Origin: JACVRW01 sp963803245
GTDB taxonomy: Bacteria; Actinomycetota; Thermoleophilia; Solirubrobacterales; Thermoleophilaceae
Direction: 5' to 3'
Assembly: GCA_963803245.1 (NCBI GenBank)
Contig: CAWDLI010000014.1
Location: forward strand, 27,522 to 91,521
Length of the DNA stretch: 64,000 nt
Part shown: one piece after another, positions 1 through 7,327 of the stretch
How the letters are laid out: each line of letters opens with the position of its first letter
How positions within the stretch are numbered: the stretch's first letter is position 1
The notes under the pieces: model-generated
Databases searched by the model: none
What the model saw: only the letters and a program-made list of their open reading frames with translations
Told to the model about the DNA's origin: nothing
Translations under genes and position numbers: made by a program

Positions 1-318
1 CTCGACGTGCTCACCGGAATCGATCCGCTCCACGTGGCGGTGCGCTACCTCGGGCCCGAGGGGGCGACCTTCGAGGAGTTCCCGTATCACCAGTCGATCC
101 TGCACAAGGCGCGCGGCGACCTGGTTGAGCTGCCGGGCTGGCACGAGGACATCACCGGCTGCCGCTCGATCGACGAGCTCCCGCGCAACGCGCAGGACTA
201 TCTCGAGTTCGTGAGCGACTTCCTCGGCGTACCGATCGTGATGGTCGGCGTGGGCCCGGCACGCGACGAGATGATCTGGACCGGCGCCGCCGAGCGCGTG
301 CGCCCCGCCGCCGCCTGA
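1..318 (+). CDS. purA: Adenylosuccinate synthetase, C-terminal end (partial)
   Basis: Only the last ~105 residues are in the window; the frame is open to base 1, so the gene begins upstream. PurA joins IMP and aspartate using GTP in the committed step to AMP. The visible tail shows the family pattern: LPGW followed by an acidic stretch (PGWHEDITGC), then ELPRNAQDYLEFV, then GVGPARDEMIW, which matches the usual C-terminal 'ELP..A..Y(L/I)' and 'GPxRxxxI' signatures. It stops with TGA 20 bp before the convergent RDD gene. The call rests on this tail alone; the catalytic N-terminus cannot be inspected. Confidence 0.85.
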   Translation, partial: LDVLTGIDPLHVAVRYLGPEGATFEEFPYHQSILHKARGDLVELPGWHEDITGCRSIDELPRNAQDYLEFVSDFLGVPIVMVGVGPARDEMIWTGAAERVRPAAA

Positions 319-337
319 CCCGGAGGCGCAGGGCGCG

Positions 338-955
338 CTAGGCGCGCACGACGTGCGACTTCATGATCAGGTCGTGCAGCGCGCGGTTCTCGTCCTCCCA
401 CAGGGGCCAGAGCCAGTCCACGAGCGTCGGAATGGAGAGGAAGAAGCCGCCGACGACCCCGAAGAGGAGCCACTCGACCACGACTTCGCGGACGAAGGCG
501 TAGCCGAAGTCCACCTCGGCGCCGGTGTCGCGCACCACACGGATGCCCACGATCTGCTTGCCCCAGGTCTGCCCGTTGTGGCCGCCGCTGCGCGCCATCA
601 GCAGCGGCGCGTAGAGACCCACGACGGCCAGGTAGACGACCACCGCCAGCGACCAGGCCACGATCTCGACGGCTCCTCCACCCTCGACCGCCACCGCCAC
701 CAGCACGCCCACGAGGATCGCGAGCGGCACGAACATGATCAGGATGTCGAGCAGGGCGGCGCCCACGCGGCTCCACCAGCTCGCGAGCGGCCGGCCCTCC
801 CAGCCCCGCGGCTTCGCGGCCGGAGGCTGCTGCCACCCGCCCGGCGGCACGGGACCGCCGTACGGGACCGGCACCTCCGGGCGCGGCGACACGGGCGGCT
901 CCGGCCCAGGGGCCTGGGGCGGCAGCCATTCGGGCCTGGGTGGTCCACTCTCCAC
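338..955 (-). CDS. RDD family integral membrane protein
   Basis: About 205 residues. A proline-rich N-terminal ~75 residues (many PP and GPxPP repeats) precedes a membrane domain. The membrane part opens with ASWWSRVGAALLD, carrying the conserved Arg and first Asp of RDD proteins, followed by three hydrophobic segments. The segment GQTWGKQIVGIRVV matches the family's 'G.T.GK.i.gi.V' loop. RDD proteins have no single established function; some are linked to transport or osmotic stress. The start is uncertain: the open frame extends upstream but has no ATG, and GTG at 955 is the first sensible start downstream of the neighbouring gene's stop (985). No convincing ribosome site is seen. Confidence 0.75.
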   Translation of the reverse strand: MESGPPRPEWLPPQAPGPEPPVSPRPEVPVPYGGPVPPGGWQQPPAAKPRGWEGRPLASWWSRVGAALLDILIMFVPLAILVGVLVAVAVEGGGAVEIVAWSLAVVVYLAVVGLYAPLLMARSGGHNGQTWGKQIVGIRVVRDTGAEVDFGYAFVREVVVEWLLFGVVGGFFLSIPTLVDWLWPLWEDENRALHDLIMKSHVVRA

Positions 956-984
956 GGCCGGAATGAAAGCAGCGCGCGTGGCCG

Positions 985-1641
985 TTACGGGCCGGCGGCG
1001 GGCTCGAGCACGACCTGCTCGCCGCGCCGCAGCAGCCGCAGCGCGAGCGTCAGCGCGGAGAGCAGCGCGATGACCGCGAGCGTGATCTGGACGCTGAGCA
1101 GCCCCTCGCGCCGCCAGTACACGTCGTCCAGCTCGAGCAGGAGCGCCGACTCGTCCAGGGTCAGCCCCATCCCGACTCCGAACGGAACGGCGAGCTTGGG
1201 CTCGAGATCCTCGTCGCGGGTGAGGATCGCCGCCGCTCCGGCGGCGAACGCGAGCACGATCCCCGGGACGAAGTGATGGATGTGCCGTCGGCCGACCCGC
1301 AGGTCCCGGAACGGCCCGACGCGCGACCTGCCGCGAAGCGCGTAGGTGATCCACCGGGTGGTGAGGAATGTTCCGGCGAAGCTCGCCAGCATGTTGAACA
1401 GCGCGTTCTCGCGGGTCGACACCTGGCGGTAGCCCTCGCGCGCCACCTGCGCGGTCTCCGTGACCGCCTCCTCCGCGGCCAGCAGCAGGTTCTCCGACTC
1501 TCCCGGCGCGGGCGCGGAGCCGCGCTTCCAGACCCTTCCGATCTCGCCGACGGCCACAGCGGCCACGGCCACCGCCGCTACCGCTCCGAGTGCGAGCGTG
1601 CCGCGGTCCGGCGCGAGCGCGCTCTGGGAGCGCAGCCTCAC
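985..1641 (-). CDS. Membrane protein of unknown function
   Basis: 218 residues, GTG start. A hydrophobic helix lies near residues 14-34. A soluble charged stretch follows, rich in Glu/Ala (LLLAAEEAVTETAQVAREG), then helices near residues 85-100 and 125-140 and a last one around 180-205. Charged segments such as GRRHIHHFVPG and DEDLEPK sit between helices; the His pair is notable but I cannot assign it. The start overlaps the stop of the upstream acyltransferase by four bases (GTGA), so the two are probably translationally coupled. I do not recognise the family; it resembles unassigned actinobacterial membrane proteins. Confidence 0.6.
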   Translation of the reverse strand: MRLRSQSALAPDRGTLALGAVAAVAVAAVAVGEIGRVWKRGSAPAPGESENLLLAAEEAVTETAQVAREGYRQVSTRENALFNMLASFAGTFLTTRWITYALRGRSRVGPFRDLRVGRRHIHHFVPGIVLAFAAGAAAILTRDEDLEPKLAVPFGVGMGLTLDESALLLELDDVYWRREGLLSVQITLAVIALLSALTLALRLLRRGEQVVLEPAAGP

Positions 1642-2339
1642 AGGAGATCGTCGTCGGGGACTTCGCGCACCACACGTGCGGGAGTGCCCATCACCAGCGC
1701 GCGCGGCGGCACGTCGCGAGTGACGACCGAGCCGGCGCCAACGAATGCCTCCTCGCCGACCTCGATCCCGGGCAGCAGCACCGCGCGCGCCCCGATCCGG
1801 CAGGCTCGCCGCAAGAGCGCCCCCTCGAGCTCCTCGCCCGGGCGTTGCCGCCCGGCGCGCGGGTCGTTCGTGAGCACCACCCCGGGAGCCACGAACACGT
1901 CGTCCTCGACCACCGAGCGCGCCGTGATGTAGGCGTTCGTCTGGACCCTCACCCGCGAGCCGATGCGCACGTCGTTGTCCACGGCCACCCCGCGCCCCAT
2001 CATCGACTCGGCGCCGATCTCGGCGCGCTCGCGCACATGGGCCTGGTCGGCGATCACGCTGCGGTCGCCCACGCGTGCCCCCTCCACGATCACCGCGCCG
2101 GTGCCCACCAGCGCGCCGGCGCCGATCTCGGCGGGCGGCAGCGCCTCGCGCGAGGCCCGCGAATGCGGGCCGAGGGCGAGCGGCTTGCCGATCACGCAGG
2201 CGTCGAGCAGGCGCGCGCCCGCGCCGATGACCGAGCCGGCGTGCAGCACCACGTTGGCCCCGAGCTCAACGTCGTCCGGGAGTACGACGCCCTCGCCCAG
2301 GAGCAGGCCCGGAGCGCGATCCGACGGTCGCACGGACAC
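1638..2339 (-). CDS. Left-handed beta-helix (hexapeptide) acyltransferase, nucleotide-sugar type
   Basis: About 233 residues made almost entirely of hexapeptide repeats ([LIV]-G-x4), e.g. IGAGARLLDACVIG, IGAGALVGTGAVIVEGARVG, VEDDVFVAPGVVL, followed by the acceptor-loop-like TNDPRAGRQRPGEE. It ends with the typical cap VVTRDVPPRALVMGTPARVVR. Such proteins acetylate amino sugars on nucleotide carriers; WbpD-like enzymes are one example. Position directly after a nucleotide-sugar dehydrogenase and a UDP-GlcNAc 2-epimerase supports a role in a modified ManNAc- or uronic-acid-containing glycan. Start alternatives are GTG at 2339 (chosen) and TTG at 2345, which would overlap the upstream stop. The substrate is inferred from context only. 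Confidence 0.75.
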   Translation of the reverse strand: MSVRPSDRAPGLLLGEGVVLPDDVELGANVVLHAGSVIGAGARLLDACVIGKPLALGPHSRASREALPPAEIGAGALVGTGAVIVEGARVGDRSVIADQAHVRERAEIGAESMMGRGVAVDNDVRIGSRVRVQTNAYITARSVVEDDVFVAPGVVLTNDPRAGRQRPGEELEGALLRRACRIGARAVLLPGIEVGEEAFVGAGSVVTRDVPPRALVMGTPARVVREVPDDDLL

Positions 2340-2341
2340 CG

Positions 2342-3588
2342 TCAAAGGCGCACGAGGTGAGGGGCCTCGATCCCGCGCGTGACGCCGCGGAAGTCCACGA
2401 CCAGCGGCGCGCTCGCGACGATGCGCTCCACGTCGAGGCCCGGGTGGGCGGTCACGATCACCACGCAGTCGGCCCCTTCCAGGGCCTCGTCGAGCGGCTG
2501 GGAGGCAAGGTCGAAGTCGGTGAGCTCGGGCACGAAGTCGTCGTTGTAGACCACGTCGCCGCCGTGGTCGCGGAGGAGCCTGATGATCTTGAGCCCCGGC
2601 GACTCGCGGATGTCCCCCACGCCTGCCTTGTAGGACACGCCGACCACGGCGATGCGCGAGCCCTTGATGGGCTTCGAGTGGTCGTTGAGGGCGCGGCCGA
2701 CCTTCTCGACGCAGAAGTAGGGCATCCGCTGGTTCACCTCGCCCGCCAGCTCGATGAACTCGGTGGGCTGGTCGAACTCGCGCGCCCGCCAGGCCAGGTA
2801 GAACGGGTCCACAGGGAGGCAGTGGCCGCCCATTCCGGGACCGGGCTTGAACGACATGAAGCCGTACGGCTTGGTGGCCGCGGCGTCCACGACCTCCCAG
2901 ATGTCCACGCCCATCCGGTCGCACAGGATCGCCAGCTCGTTCACGAGGGCGATGTTCACCGAGCGGAACACGTTCTCGAGCAGCTTGGTGAGCTCGGCCG
3001 CCTCGGGCGTGGAGACCGTGACGATGTTGTCGCAGACAGCTCGTAGAGCTCGACCGCCTTCTGGAGCGACTCGGGAGTGAGGGCGCCCACGACCTTCGGC
3101 GTCGTGCGGAGCGTGTGGTCGGTGCGACCCGGATCGACCCGCTCGGGCGAGAACGCCACGAAGAAGTCCCTGTCCGCGGCGAGGCCCGACTCCTCGAGCA
3201 TCGGCACGAGCCGCTCGCGCGTGGTGCCCGGGTAGGTGGTGGACTCGAGCACGACAAGCTGGCCCTCCTGCAGCACGCCGGCGAGCGAGGTGCCGGCGGC
3301 GATCAGCGGCTGGAGATCCGGCTCCCGGTTCTGGGTGAGCGGGGTCGGCACCGCCACGATCACGGCCTCCACCTGGGCGAGGTCGGCATAGCGGGTGGTG
3401 GCCTCGAAGCGATCGGCGACGCCCGCCAGCACCGCCGAGGGCACGTCCTCGATATGCGACTCGCCGCGCGACAGCGCCTCCACCACGCGCGCCTCCACGT
3501 CGACGCCGGTCACGTCGTGACCCGCTTCGCAAAAGGCAACCGCCAGCGGGAGCCCGACGTAGCCGAGCCCCACGATCCCGACTCTCAT
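2342..3588 (-). pseudogene. Nucleotide-sugar dehydrogenase (WecC/WbpA-like), single-base frameshift
   Basis: UDP-sugar 6-dehydrogenase family; oxidises UDP-ManNAc or UDP-GlcNAc to the uronic acid with NAD+. The N-terminal part (ATG at 3588) has the Rossmann motif VGLGYVGLP and runs to about base 3040. The rest is in another frame: SVNIALVNELA, then the catalytic-Cys region PGPGMGGHCLPVDP and a C-terminal Rossmann-like domain (VVGVSYKAGVGDIRESP). At 3039/3040 the reading should continue ...YEAVCDNIVTV, but one G is missing (GAG-CTG instead of GAG-GCT-G), which shifts the frame. Both halves look intact and conserved, so this may be a sequencing error or a very recent mutation. The start overlaps the epimerase stop by ATGA. 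Confidence 0.8.
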
Positions 3589-4661
3589 AGGCGCTCAGTG
3601 TAGGCCGACACCACGTCGCGGACCCGCTCAGCCGCGTGCCCGTCGCCATACAGCTCGGGCCGCTCGGCGGGCGGTTGCCGGTCGAGGGCCGCGAGTGCCG
3701 CCTCGCGGTCGAGATCCACGAGCACGTTCCAGCCGGAATCGATCGTCTCGACCCACTCCGTGGTGTCGCGGAGCGTCACGCACGGCACGCCCAGGAGATA
3801 CGCCTCCTTCTGGACGCCACCCGAGTCGGTGAGCACGGCGCGGGCGCCCCTGGCCAGCTCGAGGAAGTCGAGGTACCCGAGCGGGGGCGCCAGCTCCAGG
3901 CCGCCGGCGGCGCTCAGCCGGTCCAGCAGGCCATCCTCCTCGAGGCGGCGCCGGGTGCGCGGATGCACGGGGAACACGACGGGGGCCGGCAGCGCCTCGA
4001 GCAGCTCCACGAGAAGCAGCAGGCGCTCGGGCGAATCCACGTTCCCGGCGCGGTGCGCCGTGACGAGCAGGTAGCCCCCCGGCTCGAGCCCGCGATCGGC
4101 GAGGGCGGTGGAGCGCTCGCGCGCGATCGCCTGGAAGGCGAGCGAGACGTCGGCCATCACGTCCCCCACCAGGTGGGTCTCGCCCTGCACCGACTCGCGG
4201 GCGAGGTTCTCGACAGCCGTCGCGGTCGAGCAGAGCAGGAGGTCGCTCGCGTGGTCCACCAGCACCCGGTTGAGCTCCTCGGGCATGGCGCGGTCGAAGG
4301 AGCGCATCCCCGCCTCCACGTGCGCGACGGGTATCCGGGCCTGCGCGGCGGCCAGCGCGCCCGCAAGCGTGGAGTTCGTGTCCCCGTAGACGATCACGAG
4401 CTCCGGCCCCGCGGCGAGCAGGATCGGCTCGAGCTCGGCCAGGATGCGCGCCGTCTGTGCGGTGTTCGAGCGCGACACGGCGTGGAGCTGGTGGTCGGGC
4501 GCCGGCACCCCGAGCTCGTCGAAGAACACGCGTGACAGCTCGTCGTCGTGGTGCTGGCCGGTGTGGACGATGAGCTCCTCGTGCCGCTCGCGCAGCCGGC
4601 GCGACACCGCGGCCGCCTTCACGAACTGGGGGCGATTTCCCACGATCGTGACTACCGGCAC
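3585..4661 (-). CDS. wecB: UDP-N-acetylglucosamine 2-epimerase
   Basis: 358 residues, GTG start. Interconverts UDP-GlcNAc and UDP-ManNAc in the cytoplasm. It begins with IVGNRPQFVKAAAVSRRL, then has HTGQHHDDELS, VYGDTNSTLAGALAA, HVEAGMRSFDRAMPEE(LN)R and the C-terminal VLTDSGGVQKEA segment with the Glu/Ser residues that hold the UDP moiety. Length and order match the non-hydrolysing WecB family. It is first in a minus-strand operon with the dehydrogenase (ATGA overlap) and the hexapeptide acyltransferase, a typical ManNAcA-type cassette for surface polysaccharide. A small plus-strand ORF begins only 35 bp away on the other side. Confidence 0.9.
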   Translation of the reverse strand: MPVVTIVGNRPQFVKAAAVSRRLRERHEELIVHTGQHHDDELSRVFFDELGVPAPDHQLHAVSRSNTAQTARILAELEPILLAAGPELVIVYGDTNSTLAGALAAAQARIPVAHVEAGMRSFDRAMPEELNRVLVDHASDLLLCSTATAVENLARESVQGETHLVGDVMADVSLAFQAIARERSTALADRGLEPGGYLLVTAHRAGNVDSPERLLLLVELLEALPAPVVFPVHPRTRRRLEEDGLLDRLSAAGGLELAPPLGYLDFLELARGARAVLTDSGGVQKEAYLLGVPCVTLRDTTEWVETIDSGWNVLVDLDREAALAALDRQPPAERPELYGDGHAAERVRDVVSAYTERL

Positions 4662-4696
4662 GCACGGCCTCGCTTCTGGCTTAGGATGTTCCCGAG

Positions 4697-4807
4697 ATGG
4701 CCAACAAGCTTCTTGGAGGCGCGTTCGGGCTGGCGGCGGGAGCCGTCCGCCACGTGGCCTGGTACGTCTCCCATCAGATGCAGAGCCGTCCGCGCGTCCG
4801 GGACTAG
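4697..4807 (+). CDS. Possible 36-residue small protein
   Basis: ATG-initiated short frame that fills the gap between the divergent epimerase gene and the convergent aminotransferase gene. The product starts MANKLLGGAFGLAAGAVRH and continues VAWYVSHQMQS with a basic end (RPRVRD). A Gly/Ala-rich weakly hydrophobic stretch is followed by an aromatic amphipathic part, so membrane association is possible. Its TAG stop and the aminotransferase's TAG stop overlap inside a CTAG. No strong ribosome site is visible (weak purine run ccgag). I cannot assign a function, and chance coding is possible in such GC-rich DNA. Confidence 0.4.
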   Translation: MANKLLGGAFGLAAGAVRHVAWYVSHQMQSRPRVRD

Positions 4808-5622
4808 CTGGGCCCCAGCTCTTCCTCGATGCGCTCGCCGAGCGCCCGCCGGGCCTCGCGGGTGTGCTCGCCCTCCTCGAGCACGATCTCGTCCACGGCG
4901 ACGATCGGCTGCACCTCTCGCGTGGTGGAGGCGAGGAACGCCTCGCCGGCCTCGCCGAGGTCGTCGAGGGTGCAGGCGCGCTCCTCCACGTCCACGGTGG
5001 TCATCACGCGCTGGCGGGTGATCGAGGCAAGGATGTGCTCGTCGAGCGGCGGGGTGCAGAGGATGCTCTGGGGAGTGACCCAGAAGATGGAGGAGGTCGG
5101 GGCCTCCAGCACGCGCCCGTGCGGGGTCACGAGCAGGGCCTCGTCGAAGCCGCGCTCCTGCGCCAGCCTCGTGGCGAGCATGTTGCCCGCGTACGAGAGC
5201 GACTTCACGCCGTCGAGCACGCGCGACGGGGAGTAGGTGACCGTGCCGAGCCGGATCGTGGCTGGCAGCTCGTGGAGCAGCTCGGTCAGGAGCAGCCGGC
5301 GCCCGCCGCGGGTGAGCACCAGCCGCAGCGCGCCGTCGAACTCCAAGCCGCCGCGCGCGGCGAGCAGATCGGCGATCTCGGCCTCGAGCTCCGGGCGCGG
5401 AACCTCCCCGAGCCGCAGGCTCGCCGCGGAGCGCTCAAGCCGGTCGAGGTGGTCGGCCAGCGCGAACGGGCGACCGGTGTAGACGCGGATCACCTCGAAC
5501 GCCCCATCGCCCCGGAGGAGTCCCTCGTCGGTGGCGGGGATGAACGTCTCGGCGGCCGGGGCTATCTGCCCGTCGAGTGAGGCCAGCTCGGCGGTGGCGG
5601 TAAGTGTGGCGTCGTCAGCCAT
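4804..5622 (-). CDS. Class IV PLP aminotransferase (branched-chain aminotransferase / aminodeoxychorismate lyase family)
   Basis: 272 residues, ATG start at 5622. Fold-type IV PLP enzyme. GLLRGDGAFEVIRVYTGRPF carries the N-terminal loop, and DHLDRLERSAASL is the family helix. The internal Lys is in GVKSLSYAGNM, the position that forms the Schiff base, and EAPTSSIFWV follows. The family includes IlvE, DAAT and PabC; length (~270) and the short N-terminus fit PabC- or D-amino-acid-transaminase-like members better than the ~340-residue IlvE, but I cannot choose. It sits alone, with a perfect hairpin (5660-5688) upstream of the start. Confidence 0.75.
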   Translation of the reverse strand: MADDATLTATAELASLDGQIAPAAETFIPATDEGLLRGDGAFEVIRVYTGRPFALADHLDRLERSAASLRLGEVPRPELEAEIADLLAARGGLEFDGALRLVLTRGGRRLLLTELLHELPATIRLGTVTYSPSRVLDGVKSLSYAGNMLATRLAQERGFDEALLVTPHGRVLEAPTSSIFWVTPQSILCTPPLDEHILASITRQRVMTTVDVEERACTLDDLGEAGEAFLASTTREVQPIVAVDEIVLEEGEHTREARRALGERIEEELGPS

Positions 5623-5659
5623 CGACGCTTGATATCAGACCGGTGGAGGCGGCGGCGGC

Positions 5660-5688
5660 TCCAGAGCGAGGGAGGAGCTCGCTCTGGA
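5660..5688. promoter_or_regulatory. Perfect 11-bp inverted repeat in the 5' region of the aminotransferase gene
   Basis: TCCAGAGCGAG and its complement CTCGCTCTGGA are separated by 7 bases (5671-5677). It lies 38 bp upstream of the aminotransferase start and downstream of the alpha/beta hydrolase stop, so it could be a terminator for the hydrolase operon or a leader hairpin for the aminotransferase. No T-tract follows on either strand. Confidence 0.5.
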
Positions 5689-5704
5689 ACTGTGTGCCGC
5701 TGGC

Positions 5705-5724
5705 CCCGAGGAGGAGATCTCGGG
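5705..5724. terminator. Short hairpin downstream of the hydrolase gene
   Basis: CCCGAG (5705-5710) pairs with CTCGGG (5719-5724) across an 8-base loop, 31 bp past the end of the minus-strand alpha/beta hydrolase. It has the position of a transcription terminator but no U-run, so this is a weak call. Confidence 0.3.
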
Positions 5725-5754
5725 AGGCCACTTTGAAAGTCGGAGACCCGTCAT

Positions 5755-6546
5755 TCATCCCTCCGGGTCGAGCAGGAAGGCGCGGACGCGCTCGGCGAGC
5801 GCGTCGGGGGCTTCGAGCACCGCAAGGTGGCCGGACTCGAGCTCGTCGTATTCGGCGCCCTCGATGGCCGCGGCGAGCCCCCGCCCGCGATCGGCCGGGA
5901 CGATCCAGTCGTGGGTGCAGCCGAGCACCAGCGTGGGAGCTCGGATGGCGGGTGCAAGCTCGGTCAGGTCGACGCGGGCGCTCAGGTCGCACTGGCGCTC
6001 GAGTCCCGCTGCAATCGGAAACGTCGCGGCGCGACCGATGTCGGCGGCCGGGATCGCGTCCACGAAGGGGGCGCTGAAGCCGGTGAGCATCCACAGCCTC
6101 GCGAACAGCCCCGGATCGCTCCGGTGCAGGTCGCGCCAGAGCTCGAACTGCAGCCGGCTCCGCGTTCCGGTGCCGGAATCGGCACCGGCCACCAGCACCA
6201 GCGCCCGCACGCGATCGGGGTTCGCCGCCGCCAGCGCCGCGGCGACCGCGGCCCCCAGGGAGAAGCCCACGACGGCATAGCTGTCGAGGCCCGCTGCCTC
6301 CGCCGCCCCGGCGACCTGGGCCGAGAGGTCGTCGAGCAGCAACGGCCCACCCGGATCGACGGTCTCGCCCGAGCCGGCCAGGTCGGGAGTGACGACGGTC
6401 CACTCCTCGGTGAAGTGGCGGAGCAGGTGGCCCCAGGTGCCCGCCGCGCTCGATCCCGTCCCGTGCACGAGCACGAGGCCGGGGCCGCTGCCGGCGACCC
6501 CGTAGGACACCTCCGCCGCTCCAACGTTGACGTGGGGCACGTCCAC
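5755..6546 (-). CDS. Alpha/beta hydrolase
   Basis: 263 residues, GTG start. The oxyanion-hole motif LVLVHGTGSSAAG comes near residues 24-36. The nucleophile elbow GFSLGA (Ser) follows near residue 95, then a cap region with SGTGTRSRLQF. The acid is probably the Asp in GCTHDWIVP, and the catalytic His is in LESGHLAVLEAP near the C-terminus. All triad members are present. Family members cleave esters, lactones or C-C bonds. It starts 6 bp after the SDR gene and is the last gene of the operon with the B12-dependent mutase, so an enol-lactone, thioester or beta-diketone hydrolase role is possible, but the substrate is unknown. Confidence 0.8.
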   Translation of the reverse strand: MDVPHVNVGAAEVSYGVAGSGPGLVLVHGTGSSAAGTWGHLLRHFTEEWTVVTPDLAGSGETVDPGGPLLLDDLSAQVAGAAEAAGLDSYAVVGFSLGAAVAAALAAANPDRVRALVLVAGADSGTGTRSRLQFELWRDLHRSDPGLFARLWMLTGFSAPFVDAIPAADIGRAATFPIAAGLERQCDLSARVDLTELAPAIRAPTLVLGCTHDWIVPADRGRGLAAAIEGAEYDELESGHLAVLEAPDALAERVRAFLLDPEG

Positions 6547-6552
6547 CGGCTC

Positions 6553-7311
6553 CTAGATCAGCGGTGCCATGGCCGTCTGTCCGCCGTCCACGAAGATCGT
6601 GGTGCCGTTCAGATACTCGGGAGCGCCGAGCAACAGGTACTCGATCACGTTGGCCAGCTCGTCCGGCTGCCCGACGCGGGCGAGCATGTTGAGCTGCTTG
6701 AGGGTCTCCGGCGTCGCGTTCTGCACGAACTCGTCGACCATCGCCGTGTGCACCCACCCGGGAGCGACAGCGTTCACCTGGATGTCGTGCTTGGCCAGGT
6801 CGACCGCCATCGAGCGGGCGAGGGAGCTCACTCCCGCCTTCGCCGCGCTGTAGTGGGCCGACTCCGGCTCCGACAGCGGCGCGTTGATCGACGAGATGAG
6901 GACGAAGCGCCCGCCGCCGCTCTCCGCCATCACCCGCGCGGCCGCAACCGACGGATACGTGATCGCGTCGAGCGTCGTGCTCATGGTGTGGCGCCAGGCC
7001 CCCTCGTCCATGTCGAGGAAGTCGACCGGCTCGTAGATGCCGGCGCAGTTCACGCACAGGTCGAGGCCGCCCAGCCCCTCCACCGCCGTCGTGACGATCG
7101 CCTGCGCCTCGGACTCCACCCCCGCGTCGCCGGCGGCGGTGACCACCGTCGCGTCCTCGACGTTCCTCAGGAGCCGGTCCCGGGCCTCGCTCAGCACCTC
7201 ATCCCGCCTGCCCGCGAGGGCCACTGCCACGCCGGCCCGGGCCAGCCGCTCAGCGGTCGCGTAGCCGATGCCGGTGCCACCTCCGACGATCAGCGCTTGG
7301 TGTTCTGACAC
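6553..7311 (-). CDS. Short-chain dehydrogenase/reductase (SDR)
   Basis: 252 residues. Cofactor motif GGGTGIGYA near the N-terminus, NCAGIYEP (the NNAG equivalent), catalytic Ser in LISSINAPLS and YSAAK for the Tyr/Lys pair, with a C-terminal NGTTIFVDGGQTA. GRR after the second beta strand suggests NADP preference. The start is the GTG at 7311: AAAGGAG at 7318-7324 lies six bases upstream of it but touches the alternative ATG at 7317. It is translated after the mutase gene (16-bp gap) and before the hydrolase, so it likely oxidises or reduces a pathway intermediate. The substrate is not deducible. Confidence 0.8.
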   Translation of the reverse strand: MSEHQALIVGGGTGIGYATAERLARAGVAVALAGRRDEVLSEARDRLLRNVEDATVVTAAGDAGVESEAQAIVTTAVEGLGGLDLCVNCAGIYEPVDFLDMDEGAWRHTMSTTLDAITYPSVAAARVMAESGGGRFVLISSINAPLSEPESAHYSAAKAGVSSLARSMAVDLAKHDIQVNAVAPGWVHTAMVDEFVQNATPETLKQLNMLARVGQPDELANVIEYLLLGAPEYLNGTTIFVDGGQTAMAPLI

Positions 7312-7327
7312 TGGCATCTCCTTTCGA

